A DNA stretch of 64,000 nt from Paenibacillus sp. PK3_47 (GCF_023520895.1 NZ_CP026029.1:1240001-1304000), one strand, 5' to 3'; shown: positions 37,567-47,998, counted from the first letter of the stretch. The notes: generated by a model not told the origin, from the sequence alone. Translations and numbers: made by a program.

Positions 37567-38127
37567 TCACTCTTCCAGCTTCAGCAGCAGCTGCTGTATG
37601 CGCAGAGACATTCCCGCCGGTTCCTCCTCCATGCCGCGCATGATCCAGTTTTCAAGGACTCCGGATACTCCTGCCGCAATGAACAGGCTTTCCGTCTCTT
37701 CAAACACCGTGGGTACATCCGGGTATTTCTCTTCGTTAAGCATTTCCTGCAGAATTTTCCCTTTGAAAAACCGCTTGAATTTGTCGGGCGTCAACAGGGT
37801 GTCCTCCGGATTAATCATCATGTTAAACAATGTTTTGTTGTGATAGATATATTCCGTTATTTTGTTAAAAAACTGCAGGATATCCTGGCGGTCTCTGATT
37901 GGGAAAGACGCATCGTAGAACTCGTTTAACTGATCAAACATCTCCGCTTCAATTTCACTGTATAAGTGGTAAATATCCCTGTAATGCAAATAAAAAGTAC
38001 CTCTGCCGATATCGGCCAGCTCCGTAATCTCATAAATGGTTATTTTAGAAATAGACTTTTTATCCAGCAGTGTCAGAAAAGCTTGTTTAACCGCTGCCTT
38101 GGTCCTGGCCGATCGTCTGTCTCCCAC
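37567..38127 (-). CDS. TetR/AcrR-family regulator
   Basis: 186 residues. The N-terminal helix-turn-helix is typical (ARTKAAVKQAFLTLLDKKSISKITIYEITELADIGRGTFYLHYRDIYHLY). The ligand-binding C-terminal part contains the TetR_C-like region NKTLFNMMINPEDTLL. It is divergent from the GNAT gene and probably controls it and itself. GTG at 38127 is chosen because the GGGGGG-containing upstream sequence and the start of homology fit; the frame is open further upstream. Confidence 0.88.
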   Translation of the reverse strand: MGDRRSARTKAAVKQAFLTLLDKKSISKITIYEITELADIGRGTFYLHYRDIYHLYSEIEAEMFDQLNEFYDASFPIRDRQDILQFFNKITEYIYHNKTLFNMMINPEDTLLTPDKFKRFFKGKILQEMLNEEKYPDVPTVFEETESLFIAAGVSGVLENWIMRGMEEEPAGMSLRIQQLLLKLEE

Positions 38128-38172
38128 CCAATAACCCCCCGTTTCTGTACAATGATGATCATTTTGTTCATT

Positions 38173-38194
38173 AATGGACACCCGGAAGTACATT
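38173..38194. promoter_or_regulatory. Candidate TetR operator
   Basis: Imperfect inverted repeat AATGGAC, 8 nt, GTACATT in the TetR/GNAT intergenic region. Assigned by position only. Confidence 0.35.
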
Positions 38195-38262
38195 CACTAT
38201 ATTTTTGCGGATGCCCGCTTATTACAATAAGAAAAATCAAAACATTAAGCAGGGAGGCTGTC

Positions 38263-38898
38263 ATGAATTCATACCGCTTGGCTAAAAAAAATGAACTGCA
38301 TGAAGTTGCCGCATTGTTTACGGAGTCTTTCAGGGAATATCCTTTGTTCCAGCTGCTTCTGGCACCCGGCAAAGATTATAACAATCAGTTATTTAAGCTT
38401 AATTATACCAATACCAAGTCTTACTTCCAGCAGAACGCCTGCTTTGTCGGAACAATGGATGGTACAATCGTCTCTGCTGTCCTGCTTAAAAAAAGCGAGG
38501 TGAACCCTCCCGGGTTCTTTCAATATTTGTTCAATGGCGGAGTGGCGCTGGCGGCAGGGGCCGGTATCCGGAGGATTATCCATATTTTAAAAACGCTGGA
38601 TACGATGAAGGAGGCTGTTAACCGTTACGGGCAGGACAGCTGGTACATTGATTCTTTGGCCGTTGCGGAAGGCTATCAGGGGAAGAGCCTGGGGAGCGGA
38701 TTGTTTAATACCTTTATTTTTCCTTATGTCAGCAGGCACGGGGGTGGTCCCATTACACTTGTTACCCACACAGAACTGAACAAGAAGTTTTATTGCAAAA
38801 ACGGCTTTGAGGTTTTTAGCGAATACAGCATCGGGCCAGAGGGCAATCAAATCACCAACTATAGTTTCCGGCAGGTTGTACCTCCCGGCAGTCCATAA
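38263..38898 (+). CDS. GNAT-family N-acetyltransferase
   Basis: 211 residues. GNAT fold with WYIDSLAVAEGYQGKSLGSGLFN (acetyl-CoA loop, about 127-150) and a C-terminal YCKNGFEVFSEY segment. Substrate unknown; a TetR-linked GNAT suggests inducible modification of a small molecule. GGGAGG is 5 nt before the ATG; the frame is open upstream but lacks a better start. Confidence 0.87.
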   Translation: MNSYRLAKKNELHEVAALFTESFREYPLFQLLLAPGKDYNNQLFKLNYTNTKSYFQQNACFVGTMDGTIVSAVLLKKSEVNPPGFFQYLFNGGVALAAGAGIRRIIHILKTLDTMKEAVNRYGQDSWYIDSLAVAEGYQGKSLGSGLFNTFIFPYVSRHGGGPITLVTHTELNKKFYCKNGFEVFSEYSIGPEGNQITNYSFRQVVPPGSP

Positions 38899-38942
38899 AT
38901 GAATATCTTCCGTAACCTCCTCCTGTATGGCGGTCTTAATGC

Positions 38943-38980
38943 AAAAGCCGTTCACCCGGATTCCGGAATGAACGGCTTTG
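38943..38980. terminator. Bidirectional terminator
   Basis: AAGCCGTTCA and TGAACGGCTT form a stem between the convergent GNAT and metallopeptidase genes, with T-rich flanks in both directions. Confidence 0.85.
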
Positions 38981-38998
38981 TGATGTGCCGGATGAACC

Positions 38999-39859
38999 TT
39001 ATAATGCTGTTGCGCCGAACGTGTCGCCGCCTTCAATGGTACCGGAATTAAAGCCTTTGTAAAACCATCGTTTGCGCTGTTCAGAGGTTCCGTGGGTGAA
39101 GCTGTCCGGCACCGCATAGCCCTGCGCCTGCTTCTGGATCGTATCGTCACCGACCGCGCTCGCCGCAGTCAGTGCCTCCTCCAGATCGCCTTCCTCCAGC
39201 AGGTTCATCCCCTGCGCATGATGCGCCCAGACCCCGGCCAGATAATCGGCCTGCAGCTCAAAGCGGACCTGATACTGGTTGTACTCTTTTTCGCTCAGGT
39301 TCTGGCGTGCCGCATTCAGCTTCTGTGAGGTGCCCAGGAGCGTCTGGACATGATGGCCGACCTCATGGGCAATTACGTAAGCCATCGCGAAATCACCCGG
39401 TGCCTGAAAACGCTGCTGCAGCTCATCATAAAAGCTGAGGTCAATGTACAGCTTCTGGTCCCCCGGACAATAAAACGGGCCTACCGCCGAAGTCGCCGTA
39501 CCGCATGCCGAGCTCACACTTCCGCTGTAAAGCACCAGCACCGGCTCCTTATAAGTCATTCCCTCTGCCTGGAACACTTCTCCCCAGACCTCCTCCGTAT
39601 CCGCAAGCACCACAGACACAAATTCCGAAAGCTCCTGCTCCTGTGCCGTCTGCTCATAAGGGGCGGAACTATTGGAGGTTGTCCCGCTGCCAGTCAGATT
39701 TCCCAGAATATCTCCGGCATTGCCGCCGCTAAGCAGCGTCACAATCACCACCAGAATAATCCCGCCGATTCCGCCGCCGATCATCTTTCCGCCGCCCATA
39801 CCGCCCCGGCCCCTGCGGTCTTCTACATTCGAGCTGCCTCTTCTGCCCTGCCATTTCAT
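38999..39859 (-). CDS. Neutral zinc metallopeptidase, YpfJ-like
   Basis: 286 residues. Positively charged Gly-rich N-terminus (MKWQGRRGSSNVEDRRGRGG), one membrane segment (MIGGGIGGIILVVIVTLLSG), then an extracellular catalytic domain with HEVGH in AYVIAHEVGHHVQTLLG and a downstream FELQADYLAGVWAHH that supplies the third ligand. The family's substrates are unknown. ATG at 39859 has GGGGG 7 nt upstream. Confidence 0.9.
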   Translation of the reverse strand: MKWQGRRGSSNVEDRRGRGGMGGGKMIGGGIGGIILVVIVTLLSGGNAGDILGNLTGSGTTSNSSAPYEQTAQEQELSEFVSVVLADTEEVWGEVFQAEGMTYKEPVLVLYSGSVSSACGTATSAVGPFYCPGDQKLYIDLSFYDELQQRFQAPGDFAMAYVIAHEVGHHVQTLLGTSQKLNAARQNLSEKEYNQYQVRFELQADYLAGVWAHHAQGMNLLEEGDLEEALTAASAVGDDTIQKQAQGYAVPDSFTHGTSEQRKRWFYKGFNSGTIEGGDTFGATAL

Positions 39860-40038
39860 CGCCATGCCCCCAGTCGTATTTATGATAAGACCCCCTGACC
39901 TCTGCCAGGTTCGATAGAAGTGAAAATAGCTTATTAGTGTTATACCCAAATTTTGCAGTTTATCACTTCCACTTGCTGGGGGCTGGCGGCAGGGAATTTA
40001 AGAAGGCATATATGACAGGTACCTATCCTCCCGCGCCC

Positions 40039-40926
40039 CTACACGTGGTGATTCTTCCGGAAGGCGGAGGGGGTGATGCCGAAAGTCCGCGTAAATACCC
40101 GGCTTAAATAGAAGCCGTTGTCGTAACCGGCCGCCTCGGCAATCTCGGCCAGCGTCATCTCTGTGTCCCGGAGCATCATCCGTGCCCGCTCCAGCCTCAG
40201 CGCCTTCAGATATTCGGATGGGGTCTGTCCATACGTCCGTCTGAAGCGGCGCGTCATTTGGACCGGGCTGAGTCCCAGCCCGTCCGCCAGGTCCCGCAGG
40301 TTGAAGGGCCCGGCGGCACCCGAAGCGATTCTCGCTGCGGCTTCCATCATAAGTGCATCGTCCTTCACCCCCTGCCCCTGCGTTTCCTGCTGTGCGGCGT
40401 TCTCAAGCTCCAGCAGCTCCAGCATGTCATGCAGCAGATGCTCCTTCCAGCGCCGGACTGCTTCCCTGCCGTCTTCGGCATAAAAACGCAAATAAGCATA
40501 ATCGGCGAACAGCCGCTGCTGATCAAGAGGACGGTGTTTGCCAAAAAAGTTCAAAGACGGCAGCGCGGAAGTATGGGAAGCCTGCGGGCTTACCGGTGCG
40601 GGTGTGTGACGCATGCTGATGTCCGGTACAGACACGGCTGGCCCGCCGCAGGAATCCGGCTTCTGTTCGCTAAACTGTATGTAATGGAAGGTCAGCGGCG
40701 TTACTGTTCTTCTGGCGAACCGTACGCCCGGCGGACATACCACAATGTCACCGGGACCCGCGCTGCCGCCCGCCCGGCGCCCCTCTTCCCTCTCGTCCGC
40801 ATCCCCGCCAAGCATGTACTGGAATTCCCCTTCTTCCACCGCGAAGGCAACCCAGTTGTCGTACAAGTCCGCCTCCAGCGCAAACCGGGTTTTATGCTGC
40901 CAGTAAATATGGTTTAGTAGCTTCAA
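40039..40926 (-). CDS. AraC-family transcriptional regulator
   Basis: 295 residues. N-terminal cupin-like sensing domain (ALEADLYDNWVAFAVEEGEFQYML, IVVCPPGVRFARR) and C-terminal AraC DNA-binding domain (LRDLADGLGLSPVQMTRRFRRTYGQTPSEYLKALRLERARMMLR; AEAAGYDNGFYLSRVFTRTFGITPSAFR). Divergent from the FAD oxidoreductase gene. TTG at 40926 follows GGAGGAGA closely. Confidence 0.9.
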   Translation of the reverse strand: MKLLNHIYWQHKTRFALEADLYDNWVAFAVEEGEFQYMLGGDADEREEGRRAGGSAGPGDIVVCPPGVRFARRTVTPLTFHYIQFSEQKPDSCGGPAVSVPDISMRHTPAPVSPQASHTSALPSLNFFGKHRPLDQQRLFADYAYLRFYAEDGREAVRRWKEHLLHDMLELLELENAAQQETQGQGVKDDALMMEAAARIASGAAGPFNLRDLADGLGLSPVQMTRRFRRTYGQTPSEYLKALRLERARMMLRDTEMTLAEIAEAAGYDNGFYLSRVFTRTFGITPSAFRKNHHV

Positions 40927-41039
40927 ACAATCTCCTCCTGGTTCCTGTCCGGCAGCTGCGCGCCTTCTCAAGGGTCTACCGCTGCCTGCCCGTGTACAGC
41001 CTGGTCAGTGCCGGACCTACTGCAGTGAAATAAAGTATA

Positions 41040-41056
41040 TGGTTTATGATATAATA
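41040..41056 (+). promoter_or_regulatory. Possible -10 of the FAD oxidoreductase gene
   Basis: TATAAT within ATGATATAATAATG in the AraC/FAD intergenic region, without a clear -35, as expected of an activator-dependent promoter. Confidence 0.35.
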
Positions 41057-41166
41057 ATGCATTTTAAAACTTTTTTCAGCCGTTATGATGAAATAGAGGA
41101 CAATACTTCAAGCAGCGCACCTTACGCTCAGCTGCTTATAAAACCATTCGGGGAGTGTCTATATAC

Positions 41167-43431
41167 ATGAAACACGAGCAAGCGGTTTACGACGTGACGG
41201 TCATCGGAGGAGGACTGGCGGGCGTGTGTGCGGCGGTCGCTGCGGCCAGACAGGGAAGTAAGGTTGCACTGGTGCAGAACAGGCCGGTGCTTGGAGGCAA
41301 TTCCAGCAGTGAGGTACGGGTGTGGGTATGCGGGGCAACAGCGCATGGAACCAACCGTTACGCCCGGGAAACGGGTATCATGGGCGAGCTGTTCGTGGAG
41401 AACCAGTACCGCAATCCGGAAGGCAATCCGTATATGTGGGACCTGATTTTGCTTGAAGCAGTAAAAGCGGAATCCAATATCACGCTGTATTTAAACACCG
41501 ACGTGCATGAAGTTCAGGCAGATGGACCGGCAGAAGACCGGGTTATTCGTTCTGTTACCGGCTGGATGATGGGTTCGGAAAGGCGCATCACGCTGGAGAG
41601 CAGTTTGTATATCGACTGCACGGGCGACGGGCTTGTCGGATTCCTGGCCGGAGCCGAGTTCATGCTGGGCAGGGAAGCCCGGTCCCGTTTCGGCGAGGAA
41701 TGGGCACCGGAGGTTGCCGATTCCATTACGCTCGGCAGCACGCTGCTGTTCTATACGAAGGACGCCGGGGAGCCGGTAGATTTTGTCCCGCCCTCCTTCG
41801 CCAAGGATATTACACACACGCCGATTCCCCTCCGGCGCGTTATCCGCAGCGGAGACTCCGGCTGTTATTACTGGTGGATCGAATGGGGCGGCGAACACGA
41901 CACTTTGCATGACAACGAAATGATCCGCGACGAGCTGTGGTCAGTGATTTATGGCATTTGGGATTATATCAAAAACTCCGGCAATTTCGAAGCCGCCAAT
42001 ATGACGCTGGAATGGGTAGGCTCGTTGCCCGGCAAGCGCGAATACCGCCGTTTCACCGGCGATTACGTGCTGAACCAGAACGATATTATCGGACAGCGGG
42101 ATTTCTCCGACGCCGTTGCTTTCGGCGGCTGGTCGATCGACCTGCATCCGCCGCAGGGCATGTACGCCGAAGAAAGCGGCTCTAAGCATTGGCATTCCGA
42201 TGGCGTATACCATGTCCCTTTTCGTTCGCTCTATTCCGCCAATGTGCGCAACATGCTCATGGCAGGCCGGAATATCAGCGCGTCCCACGTCGCCTTCGGC
42301 ACGACGCGCGTCATGGCTACCTGCGCATGCCTCGGCGAAGCGGCAGGCACGGGCGCGGCGCTGTGCGCAGCACTCGGCCTGACACCGCGCCAGCTGCACG
42401 GCGGGCAGCTAGGACTGCTGAAGCAGACGCTGCTGCGTGCGGACGCCTCTATCATCGGACTGCGCAGCAGGGATGAGCGCGATCTTGCACCGCGGGCGGA
42501 TATCAGCGCTTCCAGCGCCTGGACGGAGCCTGCGCGCGAGGTCTCTGCCGGGACGCACCGCCTGGTGGCAGACGCCGCTCTGCTGCTGCCGGTGGACCCG
42601 GCGCTGGACGGGATCAAGCTGCTGCTTGATGCCGCAGACACCGCCGCCGTCCGGCTTGAGCTCTGGGATACAGGGAGAGCGGAGAACTACGTGCCGCATT
42701 GCCTGCAGGCGGAGGCGGAGGTCATCGTGACGCCAGGCGAGCGCCAGTGGGTGAACTTCGGCTTGCACTGGAAGCCGGAACATCCGCAGAATGCCTTCAT
42801 CATCGTGAAGGCGAATCCTGCCATATCGCTGCACCAGTCGGAAGAGGCAGCGGGCGGTGTGCTGGTCTTCTTCCGTAATGACGGCAGCGGGCAGACGCGG
42901 GACTTCGGCGATCTTCAACCGGATCAGAAGGTGATGGAATGGCAGATGCGGGGCGAAAGCCGGCGGCCTTTCTGCTTCCGGCTGGGGAATCCGAGCGAAG
43001 CCTTTCTGCCCCGTCAGGCGGTTAACGGCTACCGCCGGCCGTACGGCGGTCCTAACATGTGGCTGTCTGCACCGATGCTTCCCGGCCGTGCGGAGTGGCT
43101 GCGCCTCAACTGGGATAAGGTGCAGACAGTGGCACAGGTGCATCTTATATTCAATGACGACGTCAATGAAGATCTTGTCAATCTGCACCATCACCGGACC
43201 CCGTTCCGGGTGATGCCTGAGCTGGTAAAGTCCTACCGGCTCGAAGCGCTGGCGGATGAAGGCTGGATCTCCGTGGCCGAAGGCCTGGACAACCGCCGCC
43301 GTAAAGCCGTCCATGTGCTGGCGCAGCCTGTCCGTACCTCCTCGCTGCGGCTCGTCGTGGAGGAAACCAACGGCAGCCGGCATGCTGAGCTGGTTGAAAT
43401 CCGGGTGTACGGGGACGAGCAGCACGAGTAA
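41167..43431 (+). CDS. FAD-dependent oxidoreductase
   Basis: 754 residues. N-terminal FAD-binding DVTVIGGGLAGVCAAVAAARQGSKVALVQ and the family motif RPVLGGNSSSEVRVW; a second dinucleotide region includes IDCTGDGLVGFLAGAEF, and MLMAGRNISASHVAFGTTRVMATCACLGEAAG closes the FAD fold near 400. The C-terminal 250 residues look like beta-sandwich or discoidin-type modules. It belongs to the FAD_oxidored group often linked with carbohydrate or polyol use under AraC control; substrate unknown. ATG at 41167, GGGGAG 11 nt upstream; GTG at 41155 also possible. Confidence 0.87.
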   Translation: MKHEQAVYDVTVIGGGLAGVCAAVAAARQGSKVALVQNRPVLGGNSSSEVRVWVCGATAHGTNRYARETGIMGELFVENQYRNPEGNPYMWDLILLEAVKAESNITLYLNTDVHEVQADGPAEDRVIRSVTGWMMGSERRITLESSLYIDCTGDGLVGFLAGAEFMLGREARSRFGEEWAPEVADSITLGSTLLFYTKDAGEPVDFVPPSFAKDITHTPIPLRRVIRSGDSGCYYWWIEWGGEHDTLHDNEMIRDELWSVIYGIWDYIKNSGNFEAANMTLEWVGSLPGKREYRRFTGDYVLNQNDIIGQRDFSDAVAFGGWSIDLHPPQGMYAEESGSKHWHSDGVYHVPFRSLYSANVRNMLMAGRNISASHVAFGTTRVMATCACLGEAAGTGAALCAALGLTPRQLHGGQLGLLKQTLLRADASIIGLRSRDERDLAPRADISASSAWTEPAREVSAGTHRLVADAALLLPVDPALDGIKLLLDAADTAAVRLELWDTGRAENYVPHCLQAEAEVIVTPGERQWVNFGLHWKPEHPQNAFIIVKANPAISLHQSEEAAGGVLVFFRNDGSGQTRDFGDLQPDQKVMEWQMRGESRRPFCFRLGNPSEAFLPRQAVNGYRRPYGGPNMWLSAPMLPGRAEWLRLNWDKVQTVAQVHLIFNDDVNEDLVNLHHHRTPFRVMPELVKSYRLEALADEGWISVAEGLDNRRRKAVHVLAQPVRTSSLRLVVEETNGSRHAELVEIRVYGDEQHE

Positions 43432-43457
43432 TGGGGATGCGTCTACCAATGATGAAC

Positions 43458-43644
43458 CTAAGTGGAATTTCTCCAGCTAATTCTCCAGTAAATACGAGTA
43501 TTACAACACTAGATGGAAAAACTCCACTTAAATGGACGCAATGCGTCTCCAAAACGATGTATCCGCCCAAATAGCTGGAGATTTTCCAGCTAAAGCTCAC
43601 AAATGAGGAAAAAGGCTAAAATTAGGTGGAGAAAATCCAACTAC
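43458..43644. repeat. Four TTAG-TGGA palindromes
   Basis: Copies at 43458-43480, 43509-43531, 43571-43594 and 43621-43644, each TAGNTGGA, A/T-rich 5-6 nt, TCCANCTAA. The rest of 43432-43956 holds a terminator and no gene. Confidence 0.8.
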
Positions 43645-43712
43645 GGCCCGGCAGCCATCTCACTGAGAAGCCGGATAGAATGCCTTCTTCAATACCCGCA
43701 GCAACACAAATA

Positions 43713-43753
43713 AAACGCGCCGGAAGCAGGGGATGACCCGCTTCCGGCGCGTT
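43713..43753. terminator. Bidirectional terminator
   Basis: ACGCGCCGGAAGC pairs perfectly with GCTTCCGGCGCGT around a 12-nt loop, between the convergent FAD and RluA-like genes. Confidence 0.88.
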
Positions 43754-43956
43754 ATTCAAGTTACTTGGGTGGCGGGAACTCCAATTGCAGCGCTTCTGTC
43801 AAAAGCTGCGTATACCATAGAGCTTAAACCACGCAGTGAAATTAATGTGCCTTTTGTATCGCCTGCAGCATAGCGTGTCAACCACAACGCCTGCATGTAC
43901 ATTACTGTGTACCTAATAATCATAAAAGCGACAGTGCAGCGTGCCCGCTGCCCGTT

Positions 43957-45099
43957 CTACTGCCCGCCAAGCTGCTTCCGCAGGCGCAGCATATCCTCCG
44001 GCCAAGGATCGGCGACCTCGATCCGCTCCTTGCTCCAGGGATGGCGGAACACCAGTGCTTCGCCATGCAGGGCCTGGCGGGCAAACACACCGGAATTCGC
44101 GGGAGTCTCTGCGGTCCCGCGGCGCCCGGTGCCGGCAGAATGTGCGGCAGCTGTGCTCCTGCCGGAACCGGAGCGATCCTGTCCGGCCGGGCCGGTTACC
44201 GGGCCGCCTTGTCCCCCGGCAGCCTTACCAAACCCGGGACCACCCGGCTTTCCGGTATCCAGCCACACGCTGGATCCATTCTGCACATCCGCGCCATAGC
44301 TCCAGCTCCGGCCGCTATACAGCTCATCGCCAATCAGCGGATGGCCCATATGGCTGAGATGGACGCGGATCTGGTGCGTGCGCCCGGTCTCCAGCTCTAC
44401 CTGAAGCGAAGTTCCGCCGTTCAGCGCTTCGCGCCCGACAATCCGCGTCACCGCAGCCTGGCCGCCGGGCGAGACTCTTCTGCGCGCCGCATGATGGCGG
44501 TCCCGGCCAATCGGGGCATCGATCACCTTCAGCCCCGGCGGCACCGCTCCCTCCACAATCGCGGCGTACAGCCGCGATACTGCCTTGGCGCGCATATCTT
44601 CATCCAGCACCAGCTGCGCGTATTCATTCTTCGCGTAAAGGACAGGACCCGTGGTGTCCTTGTCCAGACGGTGAATATGCCGGACAGCAATCCCTCCGCC
44701 GGAAGCGGCATAATGCCCGGCAACAATATGGTCCAGCGTAACCTCCCTGCCGCTGCCGTCCGGGTGAACGGCCATCCCGGCAGGCTTATGGACAACAAGG
44801 CAGAAGTCATCCTCAAAAAGGACTTCCGCCTCCTGCCATACCGGCTCAATGCCGGCTTCCCGGAACGGGAACAGCGCCAGCCGCAGCCGGTCGCCCTTCC
44901 ACTGGATGCCGCCCTCGCGGCGCAGCCGCGCGTGCAGCTTCGCCGGCATGCCTGCCGTCTCCAGCAGCCAGCGGTCGATGGCCACCTCCCGCTCGGCAGC
45001 CCCGGTTACTACCCGTCCGGGCATGACCTCCAGCCACTCCCCGCGCCGGGTCCAGGACCCCCCGCCCTTTACGGAGCTTCCTTCTCCGCCAGACGTCAC
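43957..45099 (-). CDS. RluA-family pseudouridine synthase with low-complexity insert
   Basis: 380 residues. S4-like N-terminal part (about 30-95), catalytic domain with Asp146 in [11 protein letters not shown], and [26 protein letters not shown] Gly/Ser/Pro-rich stretch of about 75 residues (264-338) separates this from the terminal [14 protein letters not shown]. It modifies a uridine in rRNA or tRNA. The GTG start overlaps the hemL stop as GTGA, placing it at the end of the hem operon. Confidence 0.9.
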   Translation of the reverse strand: MTSGGEGSSVKGGGSWTRRGEWLEVMPGRVVTGAAEREVAIDRWLLETAGMPAKLHARLRREGGIQWKGDRLRLALFPFREAGIEPVWQEAEVLFEDDFCLVVHKPAGMAVHPDGSGREVTLDHIVAGHYAASGGGIAVRHIHRLDKDTTGPVLYAKNEYAQLVLDEDMRAKAVSRLYAAIVEGAVPPGLKVIDAPIGRDRHHAARRRVSPGGQAAVTRIVGREALNGGTSLQVELETGRTHQIRVHLSHMGHPLIGDELYSGRSWSYGADVQNGSSVWLDTGKPGGPGFGKAAGGQGGPVTGPAGQDRSGSGRSTAAAHSAGTGRRGTAETPANSGVFARQALHGEALVFRHPWSKERIEVADPWPEDMLRLRKQLGGQ

Positions 45100-46397
45100 A
45101 GGGATTTCAAGGCCTTGTAATGGGCCTCAATCGTATCATCGATATCCTGCTCGCTGTGCACCGCAGAGACGAACATGCCCTCGAACTGCGATGGCGGAAC
45201 GCTGATGCCCTGATCGAGCATTTTGCCGAAATAGCTGCGGAACATGTCCAGATTACTGGTCTTTGCCGTTTCGAAGTTAATGACCGGCCCTTCGGTAAAG
45301 AACGGGCAGACCATGGAACCTACACGGTTAATCGTCAGCGGTATGCCGATTTCTTCACTGTTGCGTCTAAGGCCTGCTTCCAGACGTGCGCCCAGTGTTT
45401 CCAGACGGTCATAAACCTCCGGAGTCAGGAGCTTCAGCGTGCTGTAGCCTGCTGCCATCGCCAGCGGATTTCCGCTCAGTGTACCCGCCTGATAGATCGG
45501 ACCGGCCGGAGCGATCTGCTCCATAATCTCCTTGCGTCCGCCATAAGCGCCCACCGGAAGCCCGCCGCCGATGACTTTGCCGAAGCAGGTCAGATCCGGC
45601 TCAATGCCGAACAATCCCTGCGCACAGCCCTGGTTCACCCGGAAGCCTGTCATGACCTCGTCAAAAATCAGCAAGGCCCCATACCCCGTAGTCACCTTGC
45701 GCAGTCCATCAAGGAATCCCGGAAGTGGCGGTACAACGCCCATATTTCCGGCGATCGGCTCCACAATCACTGCGGCAATCTCGTTGCCGTAACGTTCGAA
45801 GGCGATTTTGACACCTTCCAGGTCATTGTACGGTACCGTAATCGTATTTACTGCCACGCCTTCCGGCACACCGGGGCTGTCAGGCAATCCCAGAGTAGCT
45901 ACGCCGGAGCCGGCTTTGATCAGCAGACTGTCCGCATGGCCATGGTAAGAGCCTTCGAATTTTACAATTTTGCTGCGTCCTGTGTATCCCCGGGCCAGCC
46001 GGATCGCACTCATTGTAGCTTCAGTGCCGGAGTTAACCATCCGGACGATGTCTACGGAAGGAACACGTTCTACAACCAGTTTGGCCATTTCCGTCTCCAG
46101 CAGGGTAGGTGCGCCGAAGCTTGTCCCTTTTACCGCGGTCTCCTGCAGCGCCTTCACCACCTCAGGGTGGGCATGACCCATAATGAGCGGTCCCCATGAG
46201 CAGACGTAGTCAATAAAGCTGTTGCCGTCAATATCATAAATGCGCGAACCCGCGCCGTGATCCACATACACCGGTGTTAAGCCTACGGATTTGAACGCCC
46301 GCACCGGGCTGTTCACCCCGCCGGGAATATACTGCTTCGCTTCTTCAAAAGCCTTCCGGGAAGCGTCTTCCCGGCGCGATAATGGCACATTGCCCAT
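45096..46397 (-). CDS. hemL: Glutamate-1-semialdehyde 2,1-aminomutase
   Basis: 433 residues, PLP fold type I. PLP lysine in [27 protein letters not shown], and N-terminal [17 protein letters not shown]. Makes 5-aminolaevulinate in the C5 pathway from the semialdehyde made by HemA. 28 nt after hemB. Confidence 0.97.
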   Translation of the reverse strand: MGNVPLSRREDASRKAFEEAKQYIPGGVNSPVRAFKSVGLTPVYVDHGAGSRIYDIDGNSFIDYVCSWGPLIMGHAHPEVVKALQETAVKGTSFGAPTLLETEMAKLVVERVPSVDIVRMVNSGTEATMSAIRLARGYTGRSKIVKFEGSYHGHADSLLIKAGSGVATLGLPDSPGVPEGVAVNTITVPYNDLEGVKIAFERYGNEIAAVIVEPIAGNMGVVPPLPGFLDGLRKVTTGYGALLIFDEVMTGFRVNQGCAQGLFGIEPDLTCFGKVIGGGLPVGAYGGRKEIMEQIAPAGPIYQAGTLSGNPLAMAAGYSTLKLLTPEVYDRLETLGARLEAGLRRNSEEIGIPLTINRVGSMVCPFFTEGPVINFETAKTSNLDMFRSYFGKMLDQGISVPPSQFEGMFVSAVHSEQDIDDTIEAHYKALKSL

Positions 46398-46425
46398 TCT
46401 TTACCCACTCCTGTCCTGTTGTTGG

Positions 46426-47424
46426 TTACCCGCGCAGCCAGCGTGCTGCATCCTTGGCAAAATAAGTAATGATCACATCGGCACCGGCCCGCTTCATCCC
46501 GGTCAGCATTTCCATCACGACAGCCTGTTCATCGATCCAGCCCTGCTGCGCCGCCGCCTTAACCATGGAGTATTCTCCGCTCACGTTATACGCAACAAGC
46601 GGCAAATCGAACTGGTCGCGGATCGTCCGGATGACATCAAGGTAGGCCAAAGCCGGCTTGACCATCAGCATATCTGCACCTTCCAGCACGTCAGAATCCG
46701 CCTCGCGGATCGCTTCACGGAGGTTGGCGGGATCCATCTGGTAGGTTTTGCGGTTGCCGAACTGCGGCGCTGAATCCGCTGCTTCACGGAACGGCCCGTA
46801 GAACGCGGAGGCGTATTTTACCGAATAAGACATAATCGGCACATGCTCGAACCCGTTATCATCCAATCCGGCGCGAATCGCCTGCACGAATCCGTCCATC
46901 ATGTTCGAAGGTGCAATAATATCCGCTCCAGCCTTGGCCTGGGATACCGCAGTACGGGTCAGCAGCTCAAGCGACGCATCGTTGATGACATCACCGTGTA
47001 CAACGCCGTCAACGGTATGCGTATGAACCATACCGCAGTGGCCGTGGTCCGTAAACTCACACAGGCAGGTATCAGCTACGACCAGCAGGTCCGGATACCA
47101 CTTTTTGATCAGCCGTGTCGCTTCCTGCACAATCCCGTCATCCGCAAAGCCCGACGTACCGATAGCATCCTTCGTCTCGGGAATACCGAACAGCAGAACC
47201 GCCGGAATGCCGAGCAAAACGATTTCGTCGACTTCAGCCTTCAGCATATCCAGCGAAAAATGATACACGCCAGGCATCGAGCCGATTTCATTCTTGACGC
47301 CTGTTCCGTAAGTGACAAATATAGGCTGGATAAAATCCAGCGTGTTAAGCACCGTCTCCCGCACCATCCCGCGGATTCCCGCTGAACCGCGCAGACGGCG
47401 GTGCCGTGTAATTGGAAAGCTCAT
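46426..47424 (-). CDS. hemB: Porphobilinogen synthase
   Basis: 332 residues. Zinc-site cysteines in [17 protein letters not shown] and the Schiff-base lysine in [14 protein letters not shown] identify the Zn-dependent type. Condenses two 5-aminolaevulinates. AGGAGG precedes the ATG. Separated from cobA/hemD by 1.2 kb of repeats. Confidence 0.97.
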   Translation of the reverse strand: MSFPITRHRRLRGSAGIRGMVRETVLNTLDFIQPIFVTYGTGVKNEIGSMPGVYHFSLDMLKAEVDEIVLLGIPAVLLFGIPETKDAIGTSGFADDGIVQEATRLIKKWYPDLLVVADTCLCEFTDHGHCGMVHTHTVDGVVHGDVINDASLELLTRTAVSQAKAGADIIAPSNMMDGFVQAIRAGLDDNGFEHVPIMSYSVKYASAFYGPFREAADSAPQFGNRKTYQMDPANLREAIREADSDVLEGADMLMVKPALAYLDVIRTIRDQFDLPLVAYNVSGEYSMVKAAAQQGWIDEQAVVMEMLTGMKRAGADVIITYFAKDAARWLRG

Positions 47425-47576
47425 GATTACATCCTCCTGTTAATTTAATATGTAAAAAACCGGCATCGGCGCTTCCTTGTTGCTGATATTTGTTCACGGC
47501 AAGGAAGCTGCAGCATTCCATGTGCTCAGGTCTTGATAGGGAGCGCCTAAACACAGCGCTATCGTAAAGTTCATGG

Positions 47577-47750
47577 GCCGCACCGACAGCCTCACCTGAC
47601 CGCAGTTATTACAAATTCGTACGCTGCACTGACAGTCTAATGCTGCCTGCAGTTATCATAAATTCGTACGCTGTCGGACAGGCAAATCCTGCCCGCAGTT
47701 ATCACTAATTCGTACGGTGCACTGACAGTCTGACGCTGCCTGCAGTTATC
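47577..47750. repeat. 47 bp tandem repeat, about 3.5 copies
   Basis: Unit starts GCAGTTATNANNAATTCGTA and continues CGCTGCACTGACAGTCT with a GCTGCCT end; the third copy has a changed centre. Confidence 0.85.
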
Positions 47751-47796
47751 CCATTAGCCCTATGCTTCCCAGACAGATTTGAACCGCCCAACTCCG

Positions 47797-47998
47797 CCGT
47801 AGTTGCACTTTATACATCTAAATCGCCAATTTTCCTCGGAGTAACTGGCATAGCTGTATTCTGTACAGTTATTTTAGCGGATATTGATAGTTTTAGCGGT
47901 TTTGGGCAAATTTAGTTGTACAGACTGCAATTATACGAAGCAAGCGCCAGAAAAGGCTGGTTTTAACTGTACAAAGTACAATTACTCGATATTAGCCG
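47797..47998. repeat. TAGTTGTAC-type palindromes
   Basis: TAGTTGCACTTTATACA, TTAGTTGTACAGACTGCAA and TTAACTGTACAAAGTACAA recur within 200 nt. The arms are TTAGTTG-ACT-like, the same general layout as the TTAG-TGGA family. Confidence 0.55.

Noticed and set aside
37966..38262. Upstream extension of the GNAT frame
   Set aside because: It would overlap the divergent TetR gene and the putative operator; a strong GGGAGG site precedes the ATG at 38263.
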